Positions 34,969-44,216 are shown, counted from the first letter of the stretch. The stretch is DNA of 64,000 nt from Saprospiraceae bacterium (GCA_016719615.1 JADJYQ010000001.1:1772501-1836500), one strand, 5' to 3'. The notes: generated by a model not told the origin, from the letters alone. Numbers and translations are program-made.

Positions 34969-35898
34969 CTAGTTCAGCGGTATCGCTATTTTGAGCCCTT
35001 CAATTCCTAAGACTGTATTTTCAAAATATTTTTTACATTCAGCTTCGATGGCCTCCAAATTCTCATATCTCGAAGAATAGTGGCCAGTGAGCAATTTTCC
35101 GGCTTTGGCGAGCGATGCAATTTCTGCAGCTTGTTTGGCCGTAGAATGCCCATGGTCAAAAGCTAATTCCTTCATATCGTCCAAATAAGTGGTTTCATGG
35201 TATAAAAGATCGACATTTTGAATAAAAGGAAGGATGCCTTTCGCAAAACGGGTGTCCGTGCAATAAGCATATGTCCTCCGCTTGGACATTGGGATCACCA
35301 AGTCCAGATTTAAAAATGTTCTTCCATCCTCTAAAATAATATCCTTGCCGGCTTCTAAGTCCTTATAATGTTTTAACGGAACATTAAACTCTCGGATCAA
35401 ATCCATATTTAGTTTCCTTCGGCTGATTTTTTCCTGAAAAAGAAATCCCGAGCATGGCACCTTGTGGTCAAGAGGAATTGACTTTACACAAACACGATCA
35501 TTTTCAAAAATGAGTGCGCCTTTAAAATCTGAAATAGTATGAACGCGCAGTTCAAACTGCAGTCCCATGGTGGTTCGTGTTAAAATAGAATGGAGCAGAT
35601 CTTCGATGTCACCAGGGGCAAAAATATCAAGCGGCTCAGTGCGTCCCAGTAATTGATAAGTCGTAATGAGCCCAGGCAGTCCATATACATGGTCACCATG
35701 CAAATGGGAAATAAAAATCTGGTTAATTCGGGAAATGCGAACGCCGTATTTTTTAAGTTGAAATTGGGTTCCTTCTCCGCAATCAATCAAATAATATTGC
35801 TCGTGAATATTCAATAATTGGGCGGAAGGAAACCGATCGTAGGCAGGCAAAGCTCCATTACTTCCTAAAACAAGAAGTTCAAAAGGTCCTGTATTCAT
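34969..35898 (-). CDS. rnz: Ribonuclease Z
   Basis: 309 residues, normal for the short RNase Z form. This metallo-beta-lactamase-fold endonuclease trims tRNA 3' ends before CCA addition, which is relevant because the neighbouring tRNA-Lys lacks encoded CCA. The zinc motif is HLHGDH (H65, H67, D69, H70), preceded by LIDCGEGTQFQLKK; further ligands are in YHETTYLDD, HSTAKQAAEIA and LLTGHYSSRY. It starts 4 nt after the STAS gene ends, so the two form an operon. Confidence 0.92.
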   Translation of the reverse strand: MNTGPFELLVLGSNGALPAYDRFPSAQLLNIHEQYYLIDCGEGTQFQLKKYGVRISRINQIFISHLHGDHVYGLPGLITTYQLLGRTEPLDIFAPGDIEDLLHSILTRTTMGLQFELRVHTISDFKGALIFENDRVCVKSIPLDHKVPCSGFLFQEKISRRKLNMDLIREFNVPLKHYKDLEAGKDIILEDGRTFLNLDLVIPMSKRRTYAYCTDTRFAKGILPFIQNVDLLYHETTYLDDMKELAFDHGHSTAKQAAEIASLAKAGKLLTGHYSSRYENLEAIEAECKKYFENTVLGIEGLKIAIPLN

Positions 35899-35901
35899 GC
35901 T

Positions 35902-36282
35902 TTATTCTTCCTCCGTCAAATCCCGTTCAAGATCTTCCATAAAAACATATTCTACAGCCTCTTCCATTGTTGGTATTATGGTAAGTATTCCATCCAACTT
36001 CGAAATTTCTATCAATTTTTGAACGCTGTCGCTGCGAATATTGGTCATGACAAAGCTGCCAAAATCTTTCCAAATTCGATTTGCAGTTAGAATTGAACTC
36101 AAACCGGATGAGTCAACGTAATCGACCTGGTCAAGGTCAAAAATCAGATTCCTGACACCTTCATTTCTCAAAAAAACAAACTCTGATTTGAGTTGGGGTG
36201 CGATCAGAGAATTTAAGTTAGGTTCTTCCAAGGTAAAAATAGCATACCTTTCTTGTTTATCTACCTGGTACTTCATGGACAC
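35902..36282 (-). CDS. STAS-domain protein (anti-sigma-factor-antagonist type)
   Basis: 126 residues made up of one STAS domain: YAIFTLEEPNLNSLIAPQLK, FDLDQVDYVDSSGLSSIL with the phosphorylatable-Ser context DSSGL, and an acidic tail. Such proteins are switched by phosphorylation and bind anti-sigma kinases; no kinase or phosphatase gene is adjacent. The link with rnz is a common Bacteroidota arrangement as far as I recall, but no functional tie is known. Confidence 0.82.
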   Translation of the reverse strand: MSMKYQVDKQERYAIFTLEEPNLNSLIAPQLKSEFVFLRNEGVRNLIFDLDQVDYVDSSGLSSILTANRIWKDFGSFVMTNIRSDSVQKLIEISKLDGILTIIPTMEEAVEYVFMEDLERDLTEEE

Positions 36283-36517
36283 TCGATTATTGTAAAGTCT
36301 TAGCTTTTATTAACTTACCTATAGAATTTTATTAATATATAATAGAAAATTCAATAGATTTATTACCTTTGAAACGCAAAAGTAATAAACTTTGCACCAT
36401 ACCCATCAAATAGAATGATATTTGATGGTCATTTGAACTTTGCTAGCTGTCATTTATTTACTAATGAAAGGATTGCATTTTAAGGTTTGACATTAAAATT
36501 ATAGAAAGAGGATTCTG

Positions 36518-39064
36518 ATGAATAAAAAATTCTCCCAAAAAGTAAAAAAAGTACTAGCCAATAGCCGGGAAGAATCCCTGCGCTTAGGTCATGACTATAT
36601 TGGCACAGAGCACATTCTGTTGGGTTTGCTCCAGGAACAGGATACCCTGGCTGTAAATGTTTTAAAATCTCTCAAAGTTGATTTGAGCGATTTGAAATTT
36701 AAGCTCGAAGAATCAATACCGGTAAAAAAGGGAAACGAGGCAACCTTTCAGGTTGGCAATCTTCCGCTTAATAAACACGCTGAAAAGGTTTTGAAATTTA
36801 CTTATTTGGAAGCGAAAGTAAATAAAGAAGAGGAAATTTATCCTGAGCATCTCATTCTAAGTCTGCTTAAGCATCACGATAATCTCGCTTCACAAATTTT
36901 GGAAGATTTCAACGTCGATTATGAAACCTTTCGCAATGAACTTGAATTCCTTGCCGAACAACAACACGATCCATCACTGTTTGAAGATCTGCCACAAAAT
37001 GCAGCTAATGATCCGGATCCTTACGAAGACGAGCCTTCCCAAAGTAGTTATTTGCGAAAATCCGGATCCAAATCTCAAACTCCGGTTTTAGACAATTACG
37101 GAAGAGATGTTTCCAGATTAGCGGAAGAAGGAAAACTTGATCCAATAGTCGGGCGCGATCGTGAAATTGAAAGAGTTTCCCAAATTTTAAGTCGAAGAAA
37201 AAAGAATAATCCCATCCTAATTGGTGAGCCAGGTGTTGGTAAAACTGCAATTATTGAAGGTTTGGCATTGCGAATCGTGCAGAAAAAAGTATCGAGGACG
37301 CTTTTTAATAAAAGGATTGTAATGTTGGATCTGGCTGCACTTGTTGCCGGAACAAAATATCGCGGACAGTTTGAAGAACGCATTAAAGCGATCATGAGTG
37401 AGCTGGAAAAAACCAGAGATGTCATCCTCTTTATAGATGAAATCCACACCATTATTGGTGCAGGTGGAGCAACCGGTTCACTGGATGCATCTAATATATT
37501 TAAACCCGCCCTTGCAAGAGGTGAATTGCAGTGTATAGGAGCTTCAACACTAGATGAATACAGGCAACATATAGAAAAAGACGGTGCATTAGACAGAAGA
37601 TTTCAAAAAGTAATGGTCGATCCTCCAACCGTTGAAGAAACGATTCAGATCCTTTTAAATATCAGGTCTAAATATGAGGAGTTTCACTCCGTAAATTATT
37701 CAGATGGAGCCCTGATCAGCTGTGTAAAGTTGAGCGATCGATATATTACAGATCGATTTTTGCCGGATAAAGCAATTGATGTCATTGATGAAGTGGGTGC
37801 AAGAGTACACTTAAAAAACATCCATGTTCCCAAACCAATTGAAGAACTCGAAAAACAAATAGACCAGATCAAAGAACAAAAAAACCTGGCCGTCAAAAGT
37901 CAGCAATATGAAAAAGCAGCAGATTTGCGAGATCTGGAATCTAAACTGCTCAAAAAACTCGAACTGGCCAAACAAGAATGGGAAGCTGAAGCCAAAACCA
38001 AGCGTTACCCTGTAACTGAAGACGATATAGCTGAAGTCGTGTCCATGATGACCGGCATTCCTGTAAATAAAGTTGCACTTTCGGAAAGTAAAAAATTGGT
38101 CAACATGGCCGATGAAATGAGCAAAATGATCATCGGGCAAGATGAAGCCATAGAAAAAGTATCTAAAGCCATCCAACGGAATCGGGTTGGATTAAAAGAT
38201 CCTAAAAAACCGATAGGTACTTTTATTTTCCTGGGACCTACAGGTGTTGGAAAAACAGAATTGGCAAAAGGCCTTGCTCGATTTCTATTTGACTCCGATG
38301 ATTCACTGATTCGACTCGATATGAGCGAATATATGGAAAAATTCACGGTATCCAGACTTATAGGTGCCCCTCCGGGTTATGTAGGTTACGAAGAAGGAGG
38401 TCAATTGACAGAAAAAGTTAGACGAAAACCATATTCAGTAGTATTATTAGATGAAATTGAAAAAGCTCATCCCGATGTATATAATATATTACTTCAGGTC
38501 TTAGATGAAGGAATGCTTACAGATGGACTTGGGCGTAAAGTAGATTTTAAAAACACGATTTTGATCATGACCTCCAATATTGGAGTCCGTCAGCTTAAAG
38601 ATTTTGGACAAGGGGTTGGTTTTGCAACTAAAACCAGGATGGAGAATCAGGATGAAAATACCAAAACCGTCATCAAAAATGCTTTAAAGAAAACTTTTTC
38701 ACCCGAATTTTTGAATAGGATTGACGATGTTTTGATTTTCAATACGCTTGAAAAACCAGAAATGCACAAAATCATTCAAATTGTGATTCACAAACTCATT
38801 TTTCGCATCGAGCAGTTGGGCTATTCATTCAGCCTGTCTGATGAAGCCATTGATTTTTTGGCAGAAAAAGGTTTTGATCCGCAATTTGGAGCCAGGCCTT
38901 TACATCGGGCCGTACAAAAGTACCTCGAAGATCCACTTGCAGAATATTTATTACAGCATAATCCTGAGCAGGGCACCAAATTAAAAGCCAATATGGATCC
39001 CGAAAAGGCTGAAATTATCATCCAACAACTTACTAAAACAGGCAGTGTAAAGAAATCTCAGTAA
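36518..39064 (+). CDS. clpC: ATP-dependent Clp protease ATP-binding subunit ClpC
   Basis: 848 residues, standard for ClpC. It unfolds proteins and feeds them to ClpP, or acts in disaggregation. Order: Clp N-terminal double repeat (FSQKVKKVLANSREES ... HDYIGTEHILLGLL), first AAA+ module with GEPGVGKT near residue 235, a UVR-type middle segment (YEKAADLRDLESKLLKKLE), second AAA+ module with GPTGVGKT near 573, and the ClpB D2-small domain at the end. The upstream gap holds one possible TAnnTTTG box (TACCTTTG at 36364-36371) without a good -33 partner. Confidence 0.95.
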   Translation: MNKKFSQKVKKVLANSREESLRLGHDYIGTEHILLGLLQEQDTLAVNVLKSLKVDLSDLKFKLEESIPVKKGNEATFQVGNLPLNKHAEKVLKFTYLEAKVNKEEEIYPEHLILSLLKHHDNLASQILEDFNVDYETFRNELEFLAEQQHDPSLFEDLPQNAANDPDPYEDEPSQSSYLRKSGSKSQTPVLDNYGRDVSRLAEEGKLDPIVGRDREIERVSQILSRRKKNNPILIGEPGVGKTAIIEGLALRIVQKKVSRTLFNKRIVMLDLAALVAGTKYRGQFEERIKAIMSELEKTRDVILFIDEIHTIIGAGGATGSLDASNIFKPALARGELQCIGASTLDEYRQHIEKDGALDRRFQKVMVDPPTVEETIQILLNIRSKYEEFHSVNYSDGALISCVKLSDRYITDRFLPDKAIDVIDEVGARVHLKNIHVPKPIEELEKQIDQIKEQKNLAVKSQQYEKAADLRDLESKLLKKLELAKQEWEAEAKTKRYPVTEDDIAEVVSMMTGIPVNKVALSESKKLVNMADEMSKMIIGQDEAIEKVSKAIQRNRVGLKDPKKPIGTFIFLGPTGVGKTELAKGLARFLFDSDDSLIRLDMSEYMEKFTVSRLIGAPPGYVGYEEGGQLTEKVRRKPYSVVLLDEIEKAHPDVYNILLQVLDEGMLTDGLGRKVDFKNTILIMTSNIGVRQLKDFGQGVGFATKTRMENQDENTKTVIKNALKKTFSPEFLNRIDDVLIFNTLEKPEMHKIIQIVIHKLIFRIEQLGYSFSLSDEAIDFLAEKGFDPQFGARPLHRAVQKYLEDPLAEYLLQHNPEQGTKLKANMDPEKAEIIIQQLTKTGSVKKSQ

Positions 39065-39080
39065 AATACCCACCAGCTTG

Positions 39081-39088
39081 TATTTTTG
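39081..39088 (+). promoter_or_regulatory. Candidate -7 promoter box for infC
   Basis: TATTTTTG matches TAnnTTTG, in the 46-nt gap between clpC and infC; predicted leader about 16 nt. It supports the TTG start of infC at 39111. No -33 TTG at ideal spacing. Confidence 0.45.
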
Positions 39089-39110
39089 CACCGAATAAAA
39101 CCATTTACAT

Positions 39111-39698
39111 TTGAGTCTAAGAGGTCCTGTTACCAACAAAAAAGATGCCCTTAAAAGCCAATACCGCTTGAATAATGCTATACGCAGCCCTCAAGTCCGA
39201 TTGGTTGGAGAAGATTTTGATCAATTAAGTGATATTGCGGGCCGACCCATTGAAGCCGGCGTGTACCCTATTGAACAAGCTCTCCGGTGGGCCGAAGATT
39301 TGGGCATTGATTTGGTAGAAATTACCAATAAAGCAGATATGCCTGTTTGTAAGATCATTGATTTCAATAAATTTCTCTATCTAAAGAGAAAAAAAGAAAA
39401 GGAAATCAAAGCAAAAACGGCAAAAACTGTTTTAAAAGAAATCCGATTCGGACCACATACCGATGATCACGATTTTGATTTCAAGTTAAAACATGCCATT
39501 AAATTTCTCGAAGAAGGCGCTAAAGTTAAAGCTTATGTCCAGTTTCGAGGCCGGGCAATCGTATTTAAAGAAAGAGGCGAACTCGTGTTACTCCGATTTA
39601 TTAAGGAATTGGAACCATACGGAGTCACCGAAGAACTTCCAAAATTGGAAGGAAAAAGGATGCATGTCATCTTAACTCCCAAGAAAAAATCTAATTAA
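39111..39698 (+). CDS. infC: Translation initiation factor IF-3
   Basis: 195 residues. IF-3 keeps 30S subunits free and proofreads initiator tRNA pairing. The N-domain (YRLNNAIRSPQVRLVGEDFDQ), basic linker (FNKFLYLKRKKEKEIKAKT) and C-domain (KEIRFGPHTDDHDFDFKLKHAIKFLEEGAKVKAYVQFRGR, in pieces) are all present. The start is a TTG at 39111 and no ATG is available in frame upstream; rare start codons in infC are a known basis of IF-3 self-regulation in other bacteria. First gene of the infC-rpmI-rplT cluster. Confidence 0.93.
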   Translation: MSLRGPVTNKKDALKSQYRLNNAIRSPQVRLVGEDFDQLSDIAGRPIEAGVYPIEQALRWAEDLGIDLVEITNKADMPVCKIIDFNKFLYLKRKKEKEIKAKTAKTVLKEIRFGPHTDDHDFDFKLKHAIKFLEEGAKVKAYVQFRGRAIVFKERGELVLLRFIKELEPYGVTEELPKLEGKRMHVILTPKKKSN

Positions 39699-39706
39699 TA
39701 TATTTT

Positions 39707-39737
39707 GGGGGTTTATTGCCTATTTTTTGTATATTTG
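39707..39737 (+). promoter_or_regulatory. Promoter between infC and rpmI
   Basis: TTG at 39707-39709, 20 nt spacer, TATATTTG at 39730-39737: a near-ideal Bacteroidota promoter giving a leader of about 15 nt before rpmI. The two ribosomal-protein genes can therefore be made without infC. Confidence 0.6.
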
Positions 39738-39758
39738 CACCCTTAAATTTTTTAGCAT

Positions 39759-39956
39759 ATGCCTAAGATGAAAACGCATTCCGGTGCAAAAAAAAGGTTA
39801 AAAGTGACTGGCAAAAATAAAGTCAAAAGCTTCAGAGCCAACACTTCGCACTTATTAGGGAATAAATCCAAAAAGGCAAAAGGTCGTCATGCTGGCTCCG
39901 TTGTGGTAGATCAAACAGAGCAGAGAAGAATGAAACGACTTTTAGGAATAGGATAA
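39759..39956 (+). CDS. rpmI: 50S ribosomal protein L35
   Basis: 65 residues, highly basic, starting MPKMKTHSGAKKRLKVTG and ending with the QTEQRRMKRLLG motif, all typical of bL35. It sits between infC and rplT, the conserved bacterial order. Confidence 0.96.
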   Translation: MPKMKTHSGAKKRLKVTGKNKVKSFRANTSHLLGNKSKKAKGRHAGSVVVDQTEQRRMKRLLGIG

Positions 39957-40017
39957 TCTATATTAAACCAAGGTTAAGTGCCGGAGTGATATCCAGCCCC
40001 TTGAAAATCATAATTAT

Positions 40018-40362
40018 ATGCCACGTTCAGTCAACGCAGTCGCCTCCAGAAGAAGAAGGAAAAAAATCATGAAAGCAGCCAGAGGGTACTTTGGTGGGCG
40101 TTCAAAAGTATATACGGTAGCCAAGAATGCCGTAGAAAAAGCGATGAAGTATGCTTATAAGCATCGTCGCGAAAAGAAAAGAGCTTTCAGAAGATTATGG
40201 ATCGCCCGTATCAATGCCGGTGTTCGTGCTTTAGGGCTCAATTATTCTGGTTTTATCAACAAATTAAAATCCAACAACATTAATCTTAATAGAAAAGTGT
40301 TGGCTGATTTGGCGATGAACCACCCTGCTGCTTTTTCAGCTTTGGTAGCTAAAGTCAAGTAG
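40018..40362 (+). CDS. rplT: 50S ribosomal protein L20
   Basis: 114 residues, normal length, with MPRSVNAVASRRRRKKIMKAARGYFGGRSK and the RRLWIARINAGVRALGLNYSGFI block (quoted in parts) that define bL20. L20 is needed early in 50S assembly and can repress its own operon in other bacteria. Last gene of the cluster. Confidence 0.96.
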   Translation: MPRSVNAVASRRRRKKIMKAARGYFGGRSKVYTVAKNAVEKAMKYAYKHRREKKRAFRRLWIARINAGVRALGLNYSGFINKLKSNNINLNRKVLADLAMNHPAAFSALVAKVK

Positions 40363-40388
40363 GCTTTTCTTCCTCATTTAATTGCTTA

Positions 40389-40622
40389 CTATTTCCGTAT
40401 GGCTTCTACAGGATCCATTCGGGAGGCGTTCAATGCCGGAATGATTCCTGAAATCAAGCCAATCAATATTGAAAGCGATAAACCTAGAAATATATTCTGG
40501 GAAGATATGTACATCGGAAATTCCAATAATTTTCCTACTATTGTCAATACCAGCCACACCATAACCAGTCCGATTAAGCCCCCGATGATACAAAGTATGA
40601 TTGCTTCAAAAGATATTCCAAT
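40389..40622 (-). CDS. C-terminal part of frameshifted MacB/FtsX-like ABC permease
   Basis: This frame reads GISFEAIILCIIGGLIGLVMVW, then LSILIGLISGIIPALNASRMDPVEAIRK and stop. These are the last two transmembrane helices and the terminal PVEAIR motif that ends MacB/FtsX permeases. It lacks a start and continues the 40574-41638 frame if one base is added in the AT-rich run 40620-40631. The joined protein has about 416 residues, as expected for the family. Confidence 0.8.
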   Translation of the reverse strand: MGISFEAIILCIIGGLIGLVMVWLVLTIVGKLLEFPMYISSQNIFLGLSLSILIGLISGIIPALNASRMDPVEAIRK

Positions 40623-41638
40623 AAAATAAAATAGCGTTTGGCACCTAATGCCATTTTGATACCGATTAATGGCGTTCTTTCTTTTACAGTTACAAACATA
40701 ATATTTGCAACTCCAAATGCACCTACAAGCATAGCAAACATGCCGATAAAAAAGCCGGCATAATTAATAACTTTAAAGACCCCTTCAACAATACTGGTTA
40801 GCATTGTTAGCTCATTGACCGCAAAATTATTTTTATCTAATGGCTTTAAGCCTCGAACCGGCCTGATAATACTTGCCAGTTCCAGTTTTAATTCTTCAAG
40901 ATCAACTTCCTTTTTAGCTTTTACATTGATAAGAGTAGCCCAGTTAGAATGTGCATGAATATTAACGAGTTTACGGGCAGTGTTATAGGGTATAAAAATG
41001 GCCTCATCGTTAGGCATTATTTTCAACAGAGACTTGCCTTCTTTTTTAAGGACTCCTGACACATAAAAGTATTGTCCTCGCATTTGAAGCCTTTTACCAA
41101 TAGCATCACCCCTGGGAAACAATGCATCGGCTAGAATATTTCCAAGAATGACTTCATTCATTCCGGTCTGAAAAGCCCTGCCGGAGAAAAAACTACCTTC
41201 CTGCAATTCCAATTGAATGACCCGGTTATAATCTTCCGTTATTCCAGCCAGATACGCACCCTCAACATAATTATTTGAATATTTGACCTGGTTGCCCGGC
41301 AAAAACACGACCAACGAAGCATATTCCGCCAGCTTAGATCGCTCCTGAATGGCTATCAGATCGTCCATATCAGGATTGGGCCTTGCCAGATATTTCCAAT
41401 AATTTTGACCAGGTTCCTCTTGCCATGGCCATTTGTCGACATAAATTACATCATTCCCCAGTTTATCAAAGCTTTGAACGATGTTGTCTTCAAGTGAATC
41501 AACTGCCGATAAAACTGCAATCACGCAAAATATCCCTATGGTTATCCCCAATAAAGTCAAAAAGCTTCGTAACTTACTGTTTGTAAGTTGTTGTAAAGCC
41601 TGGTAGAGCCCATCTAAAAGAATTCGAATGATAAGCAT
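40574..41638 (-). CDS. MacB/FtsX-like ABC transporter permease, N-terminal part (frameshifted)
   Basis: 354 residues, of which all but the last roughly 15 are in frame. The start MLIIRILLDGLYQALQQLTNSKLRSFLTLLGITIG is the family's first helix after an amphipathic segment, followed by a MacB-type periplasmic core domain (residues about 40-260) with GNDVIYVDKWPW and GSFFSGRAFQ, then helices 2 and 3 (VINYAGFFIGMFAMLVGAFGVANIM). These permeases transmit ATPase energy to extrude substrates or lipoproteins. No ATPase gene is adjacent, so the partner must be elsewhere. Confidence 0.85.
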   Translation of the reverse strand: MLIIRILLDGLYQALQQLTNSKLRSFLTLLGITIGIFCVIAVLSAVDSLEDNIVQSFDKLGNDVIYVDKWPWQEEPGQNYWKYLARPNPDMDDLIAIQERSKLAEYASLVVFLPGNQVKYSNNYVEGAYLAGITEDYNRVIQLELQEGSFFSGRAFQTGMNEVILGNILADALFPRGDAIGKRLQMRGQYFYVSGVLKKEGKSLLKIMPNDEAIFIPYNTARKLVNIHAHSNWATLINVKAKKEVDLEELKLELASIIRPVRGLKPLDKNNFAVNELTMLTSIVEGVFKVINYAGFFIGMFAMLVGAFGVANIMFVTVKERTPLIGIKMALGAKRYFILLEYLLKQSYFVSSGA

Positions 41639-41764
41639 ATGAACTATTCATCAAAAATAGATGTTAAATGCCCATAAATCATTGCCATTTAGACCAATCC
41701 TGAAAAAAACTATACCACCTCACAACAATCTTATATAAAAAACATTAGATATTCGGCCAAACAC

Positions 41765-41796
41765 TTGATTTTGGTATCACCGAAAAGTTATTTTTG
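41765..41796 (+). promoter_or_regulatory. Promoter of queA
   Basis: TTG at 41765-41767, 21 nt spacer and TATTTTTG at 41789-41796, with a predicted leader of about 14 nt before ATG 41817. Good agreement with the Bacteroidota consensus. Confidence 0.6.
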
Positions 41797-41816
41797 CGCA
41801 AAATTAAAAAGAGCCC

Positions 41817-42881
41817 ATGCGGACCAAACTCTCCCAGTTTACTTTTAACCTACCCAAAAACCTGATTGCCCAGTATCCCGTTGAAGAGCGTTCAGAAGCC
41901 AGAATGATGGTCATCCACAGAGATAGTGGAAAAATCGAACACAGAAGCTTTCAAGATCTTTTAGAATATGCTGACGATGGTGATTGCATGATCGTCAACA
42001 ATACAAAAGTGTTTCCCGCCAGAATGTTTGGCCGGAAGGAGAAAACCGGAGCTAAAATTGAAGTTTTCCTTTTAAGAGAGCTCAACAAAGAAGTCAGACT
42101 TTGGGATGTTTTGGTGGATCCTGCCAGAAAAATCAGAGTTGGTAACAAACTTTACTTTTACGACAAGAATGGTAAAGAAGTACTCGTAGCTGAAGTTGTT
42201 GATAACACAACATCCAGAGGTCGGACGATTCGATTTTTATTTGATGGAGATCGCGATGCCTTTCAAGCTGCTTTGAAAACATTGGGACAAACACCATTGC
42301 CGAAATACATTACCCGAAATCCCGAACCGTCCGATGAAGATCGATACCAAACCATTTATGCCAAAGAAATTGGAGCGGTAGCAGCTCCAACTGCCGGTCT
42401 TCATATGAGCAGAGAGCTTTACAAGATGCTTCAGATCAAAGGACTCAATTTTGGAGAAATTACTTTACACGTTGGTTTAGGTACCTTCAGGACCATTGAT
42501 GTTGAAGATCTATCAAAACACAAAATGGAAGCTGAATATTTCAGGATACCTGATGAAACTGCGAACCTGGTCAATACAGCAAAAGATAATAACAAAAGTG
42601 TCTTTGCTTTAGGCACTACCAGCATGAGAGCTTTGGAATCTTCTGTAACAGCTTCAAGATACTTAAGACCCGCAGAAGGTTGGACCAATATATTTATTTA
42701 CCCTCCGTATGAATTCAGGATTGCTACCAAACTTATTACCAATTTTCATTTGCCTAAATCAAGTTTATTAATCATGGTATCTGCTTTTACGGGACACGAA
42801 CTTTTAGCAGAGGCTTATGAAGTTGCCATAAAGGAAAAATACAGATTTTTTAGCTACGGAGATTCCATGCTCATTATTTAA
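41817..42881 (+). CDS. queA: S-adenosylmethionine:tRNA ribosyltransferase-isomerase
   Basis: 354 residues, standard length. QueA moves the ribosyl group of SAM to preQ1 in tRNA to make epoxyqueuosine. Signatures: LSQFTFNLPKNLIAQYPVEERSEARMMVI at the start (in parts), VNNTKVFPARMFGRK, GAVAAPTAGLHMS, EITLHVGLGTFRTID, ALGTTSMRALES and the C-terminal TNFHLPKSSLLIMVSAF. Own promoter upstream; a small DUF2795-like gene follows. Confidence 0.95.
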   Translation: MRTKLSQFTFNLPKNLIAQYPVEERSEARMMVIHRDSGKIEHRSFQDLLEYADDGDCMIVNNTKVFPARMFGRKEKTGAKIEVFLLRELNKEVRLWDVLVDPARKIRVGNKLYFYDKNGKEVLVAEVVDNTTSRGRTIRFLFDGDRDAFQAALKTLGQTPLPKYITRNPEPSDEDRYQTIYAKEIGAVAAPTAGLHMSRELYKMLQIKGLNFGEITLHVGLGTFRTIDVEDLSKHKMEAEYFRIPDETANLVNTAKDNNKSVFALGTTSMRALESSVTASRYLRPAEGWTNIFIYPPYEFRIATKLITNFHLPKSSLLIMVSAFTGHELLAEAYEVAIKEKYRFFSYGDSMLII

Positions 42882-42929
42882 TAAATTTTAGGAAATCATT
42901 ATTAAAACCCAATAAAAGAAAATATTTAT

Positions 42930-43151
42930 ATGTACTGGACATTAGAATTGGCGCATCATCTTGAGGAAGCCCCTTGGCCCGCAACACGTGACGAACTCAT
43001 CGATTTTGCAATCAGAAATGGGGCGCCGATTGAGGTGCTTGAAAATCTTCAAGAACTTGAAGATGAAGAAGAAATTTATGAAAGCATGGAAGACATCTGG
43101 CCAGATTATCCTCGAAAAGATGACTTTCTCTTTAATGAAGATGAATTTTAA
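42930..43151 (+). CDS. Small acidic DUF2795-like protein
   Basis: 73 residues, starting MYWTLELAHHLEEAPWPATRDELIDFAIRNGAP (abbreviated) and strongly acidic toward the end (EDEEEIYESMEDIWPDYP). It resembles the DUF2795 group conserved in Bacteroidota; function unknown. It lies 49 nt after queA and is followed directly by a terminator, so it is probably the last gene of that transcript. Confidence 0.8.
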   Translation: MYWTLELAHHLEEAPWPATRDELIDFAIRNGAPIEVLENLQELEDEEEIYESMEDIWPDYPRKDDFLFNEDEF

Positions 43152-43158
43152 GAAGTTT

Positions 43159-43184
43159 CCCGTTTCATAAACGGGATTTTTTTT
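43159..43184 (+). terminator. Rho-independent terminator after the DUF2795-like gene
   Basis: CCCGTTT and AAACGGG form a 7-bp stem with a 3-nt loop, followed by A and eight T. It separates queA and the DUF2795-like gene from cmk. Confidence 0.85.
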
Positions 43185-43208
43185 GTCTGAGGCAGATCAA
43201 ATAAAACT

Positions 43209-43862
43209 ATGATTATTGCTATTGACGGACATTCAGCATGTGGCAAAAGCACACTGGCGAAAGATATAGCCCGTATTTTGGCTTACACTTATATTGATTC
43301 AGGTGCCATGTATCGTGCGGCAACTTGGTACTTTAAAAAAGAAGGAATTTTACCTTCAGATATACCATTGATACTTTCGGTGCTAGACAACTTAAATATA
43401 AATCTGGAAACTGACCATTCTCCTAAAATTTACGTTAATAAGCAAGACGTCACTTTAGGCATAAGGGCCACGGAAATCAACGATTGGGTTAGTGAATATG
43501 CTGCTATTCCGGTGATTAGAAGAAAAATGGTAGAACTTCAAAGAAAAATGGCATTACATACCAATGTTGTTATGGATGGAAGAGATATTGGAAGTGTTGT
43601 TTTCCCAAATGCAGAATACAAATTTTTTATCACTGCCGATATCCAAACGCGTACGCTTCGCAGATTAAATGAATTGAAAAAAAATGGCATCCTTGTTTCA
43701 TTCGAAACCGTAAAATCAAATCTGTTAAAAAGAGATCTAATTGATTCTACCAGAGAAGATAGTCCGCTCGTTCAATGCAAAGATGCTATTGTAATTGACA
43801 ATAGCCTTATGAGCCCTGATGAACAATTACAGCTTGCATTATCTTACATTCAGGCTGAATAA
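43209..43862 (+). CDS. cmk: Cytidylate kinase
   Basis: 217 residues. It phosphorylates CMP and dCMP with ATP. The P-loop DGHSACGKST (residues 6-15) is followed by YTYIDSGAMYRAATWYF, MDGRDIGSVVFPNAEYKFF and KSNLLKRDLIDSTREDSPL, the CMP-binding and lid signatures of Cmk. It starts about 25 nt after a terminator, so it needs its own promoter, which I cannot point to. Confidence 0.93.
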   Translation: MIIAIDGHSACGKSTLAKDIARILAYTYIDSGAMYRAATWYFKKEGILPSDIPLILSVLDNLNINLETDHSPKIYVNKQDVTLGIRATEINDWVSEYAAIPVIRRKMVELQRKMALHTNVVMDGRDIGSVVFPNAEYKFFITADIQTRTLRRLNELKKNGILVSFETVKSNLLKRDLIDSTREDSPLVQCKDAIVIDNSLMSPDEQLQLALSYIQAE

Positions 43863-44160
43863 CATTACCGCAGACAATCATATTTTCAGGTTATTTTAAT
43901 TTCAATGCTTTCAAATTTTCTTTGGAGCTCAAGAAAACTGTGATTATCACTTTAACTCAAAATAGTCATCAGAATTCTATTTCGAGCTAAAACTATACAA
44001 TTACACTCCCCTTTTCGAAATTTGTGCTCCATATAATTCTTACTAATCTTCAAAACAAAGTTTTAGTAGGAGTTCTTCGTTTTATTTACCTGCTCTTCGC
44101 ATCCACATCATAATTCTAGCTAAGTGATTCAACATATTTATGTTCTTTTATTCTGATCCT
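43863..44160. other. Convergent intergenic region, no gene
   Basis: Between cmk (plus) and the type B giant (minus). It is AT-rich with no credible ORF or RNA; the terminator of the minus-strand gene sits at its right end. Confidence 0.6.
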
Positions 44161-44196
44161 AAAAAAAAAGGGCTACCTGAATATCAGGCAGCCCTT
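44161..44196 (-). terminator. Rho-independent terminator after the type B giant protein gene
   Basis: On the minus strand a 13-bp stem (AAGGGCTGCCTGA with TCAGGTAGCCCTT, one G-U pair) with a 3-nt loop runs into a nine-T tract, 20 nt past the stop at 44217. Confidence 0.88.
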
Positions 44197-44216
44197 ATCA
44201 TTTTTTCGTTGATCTA

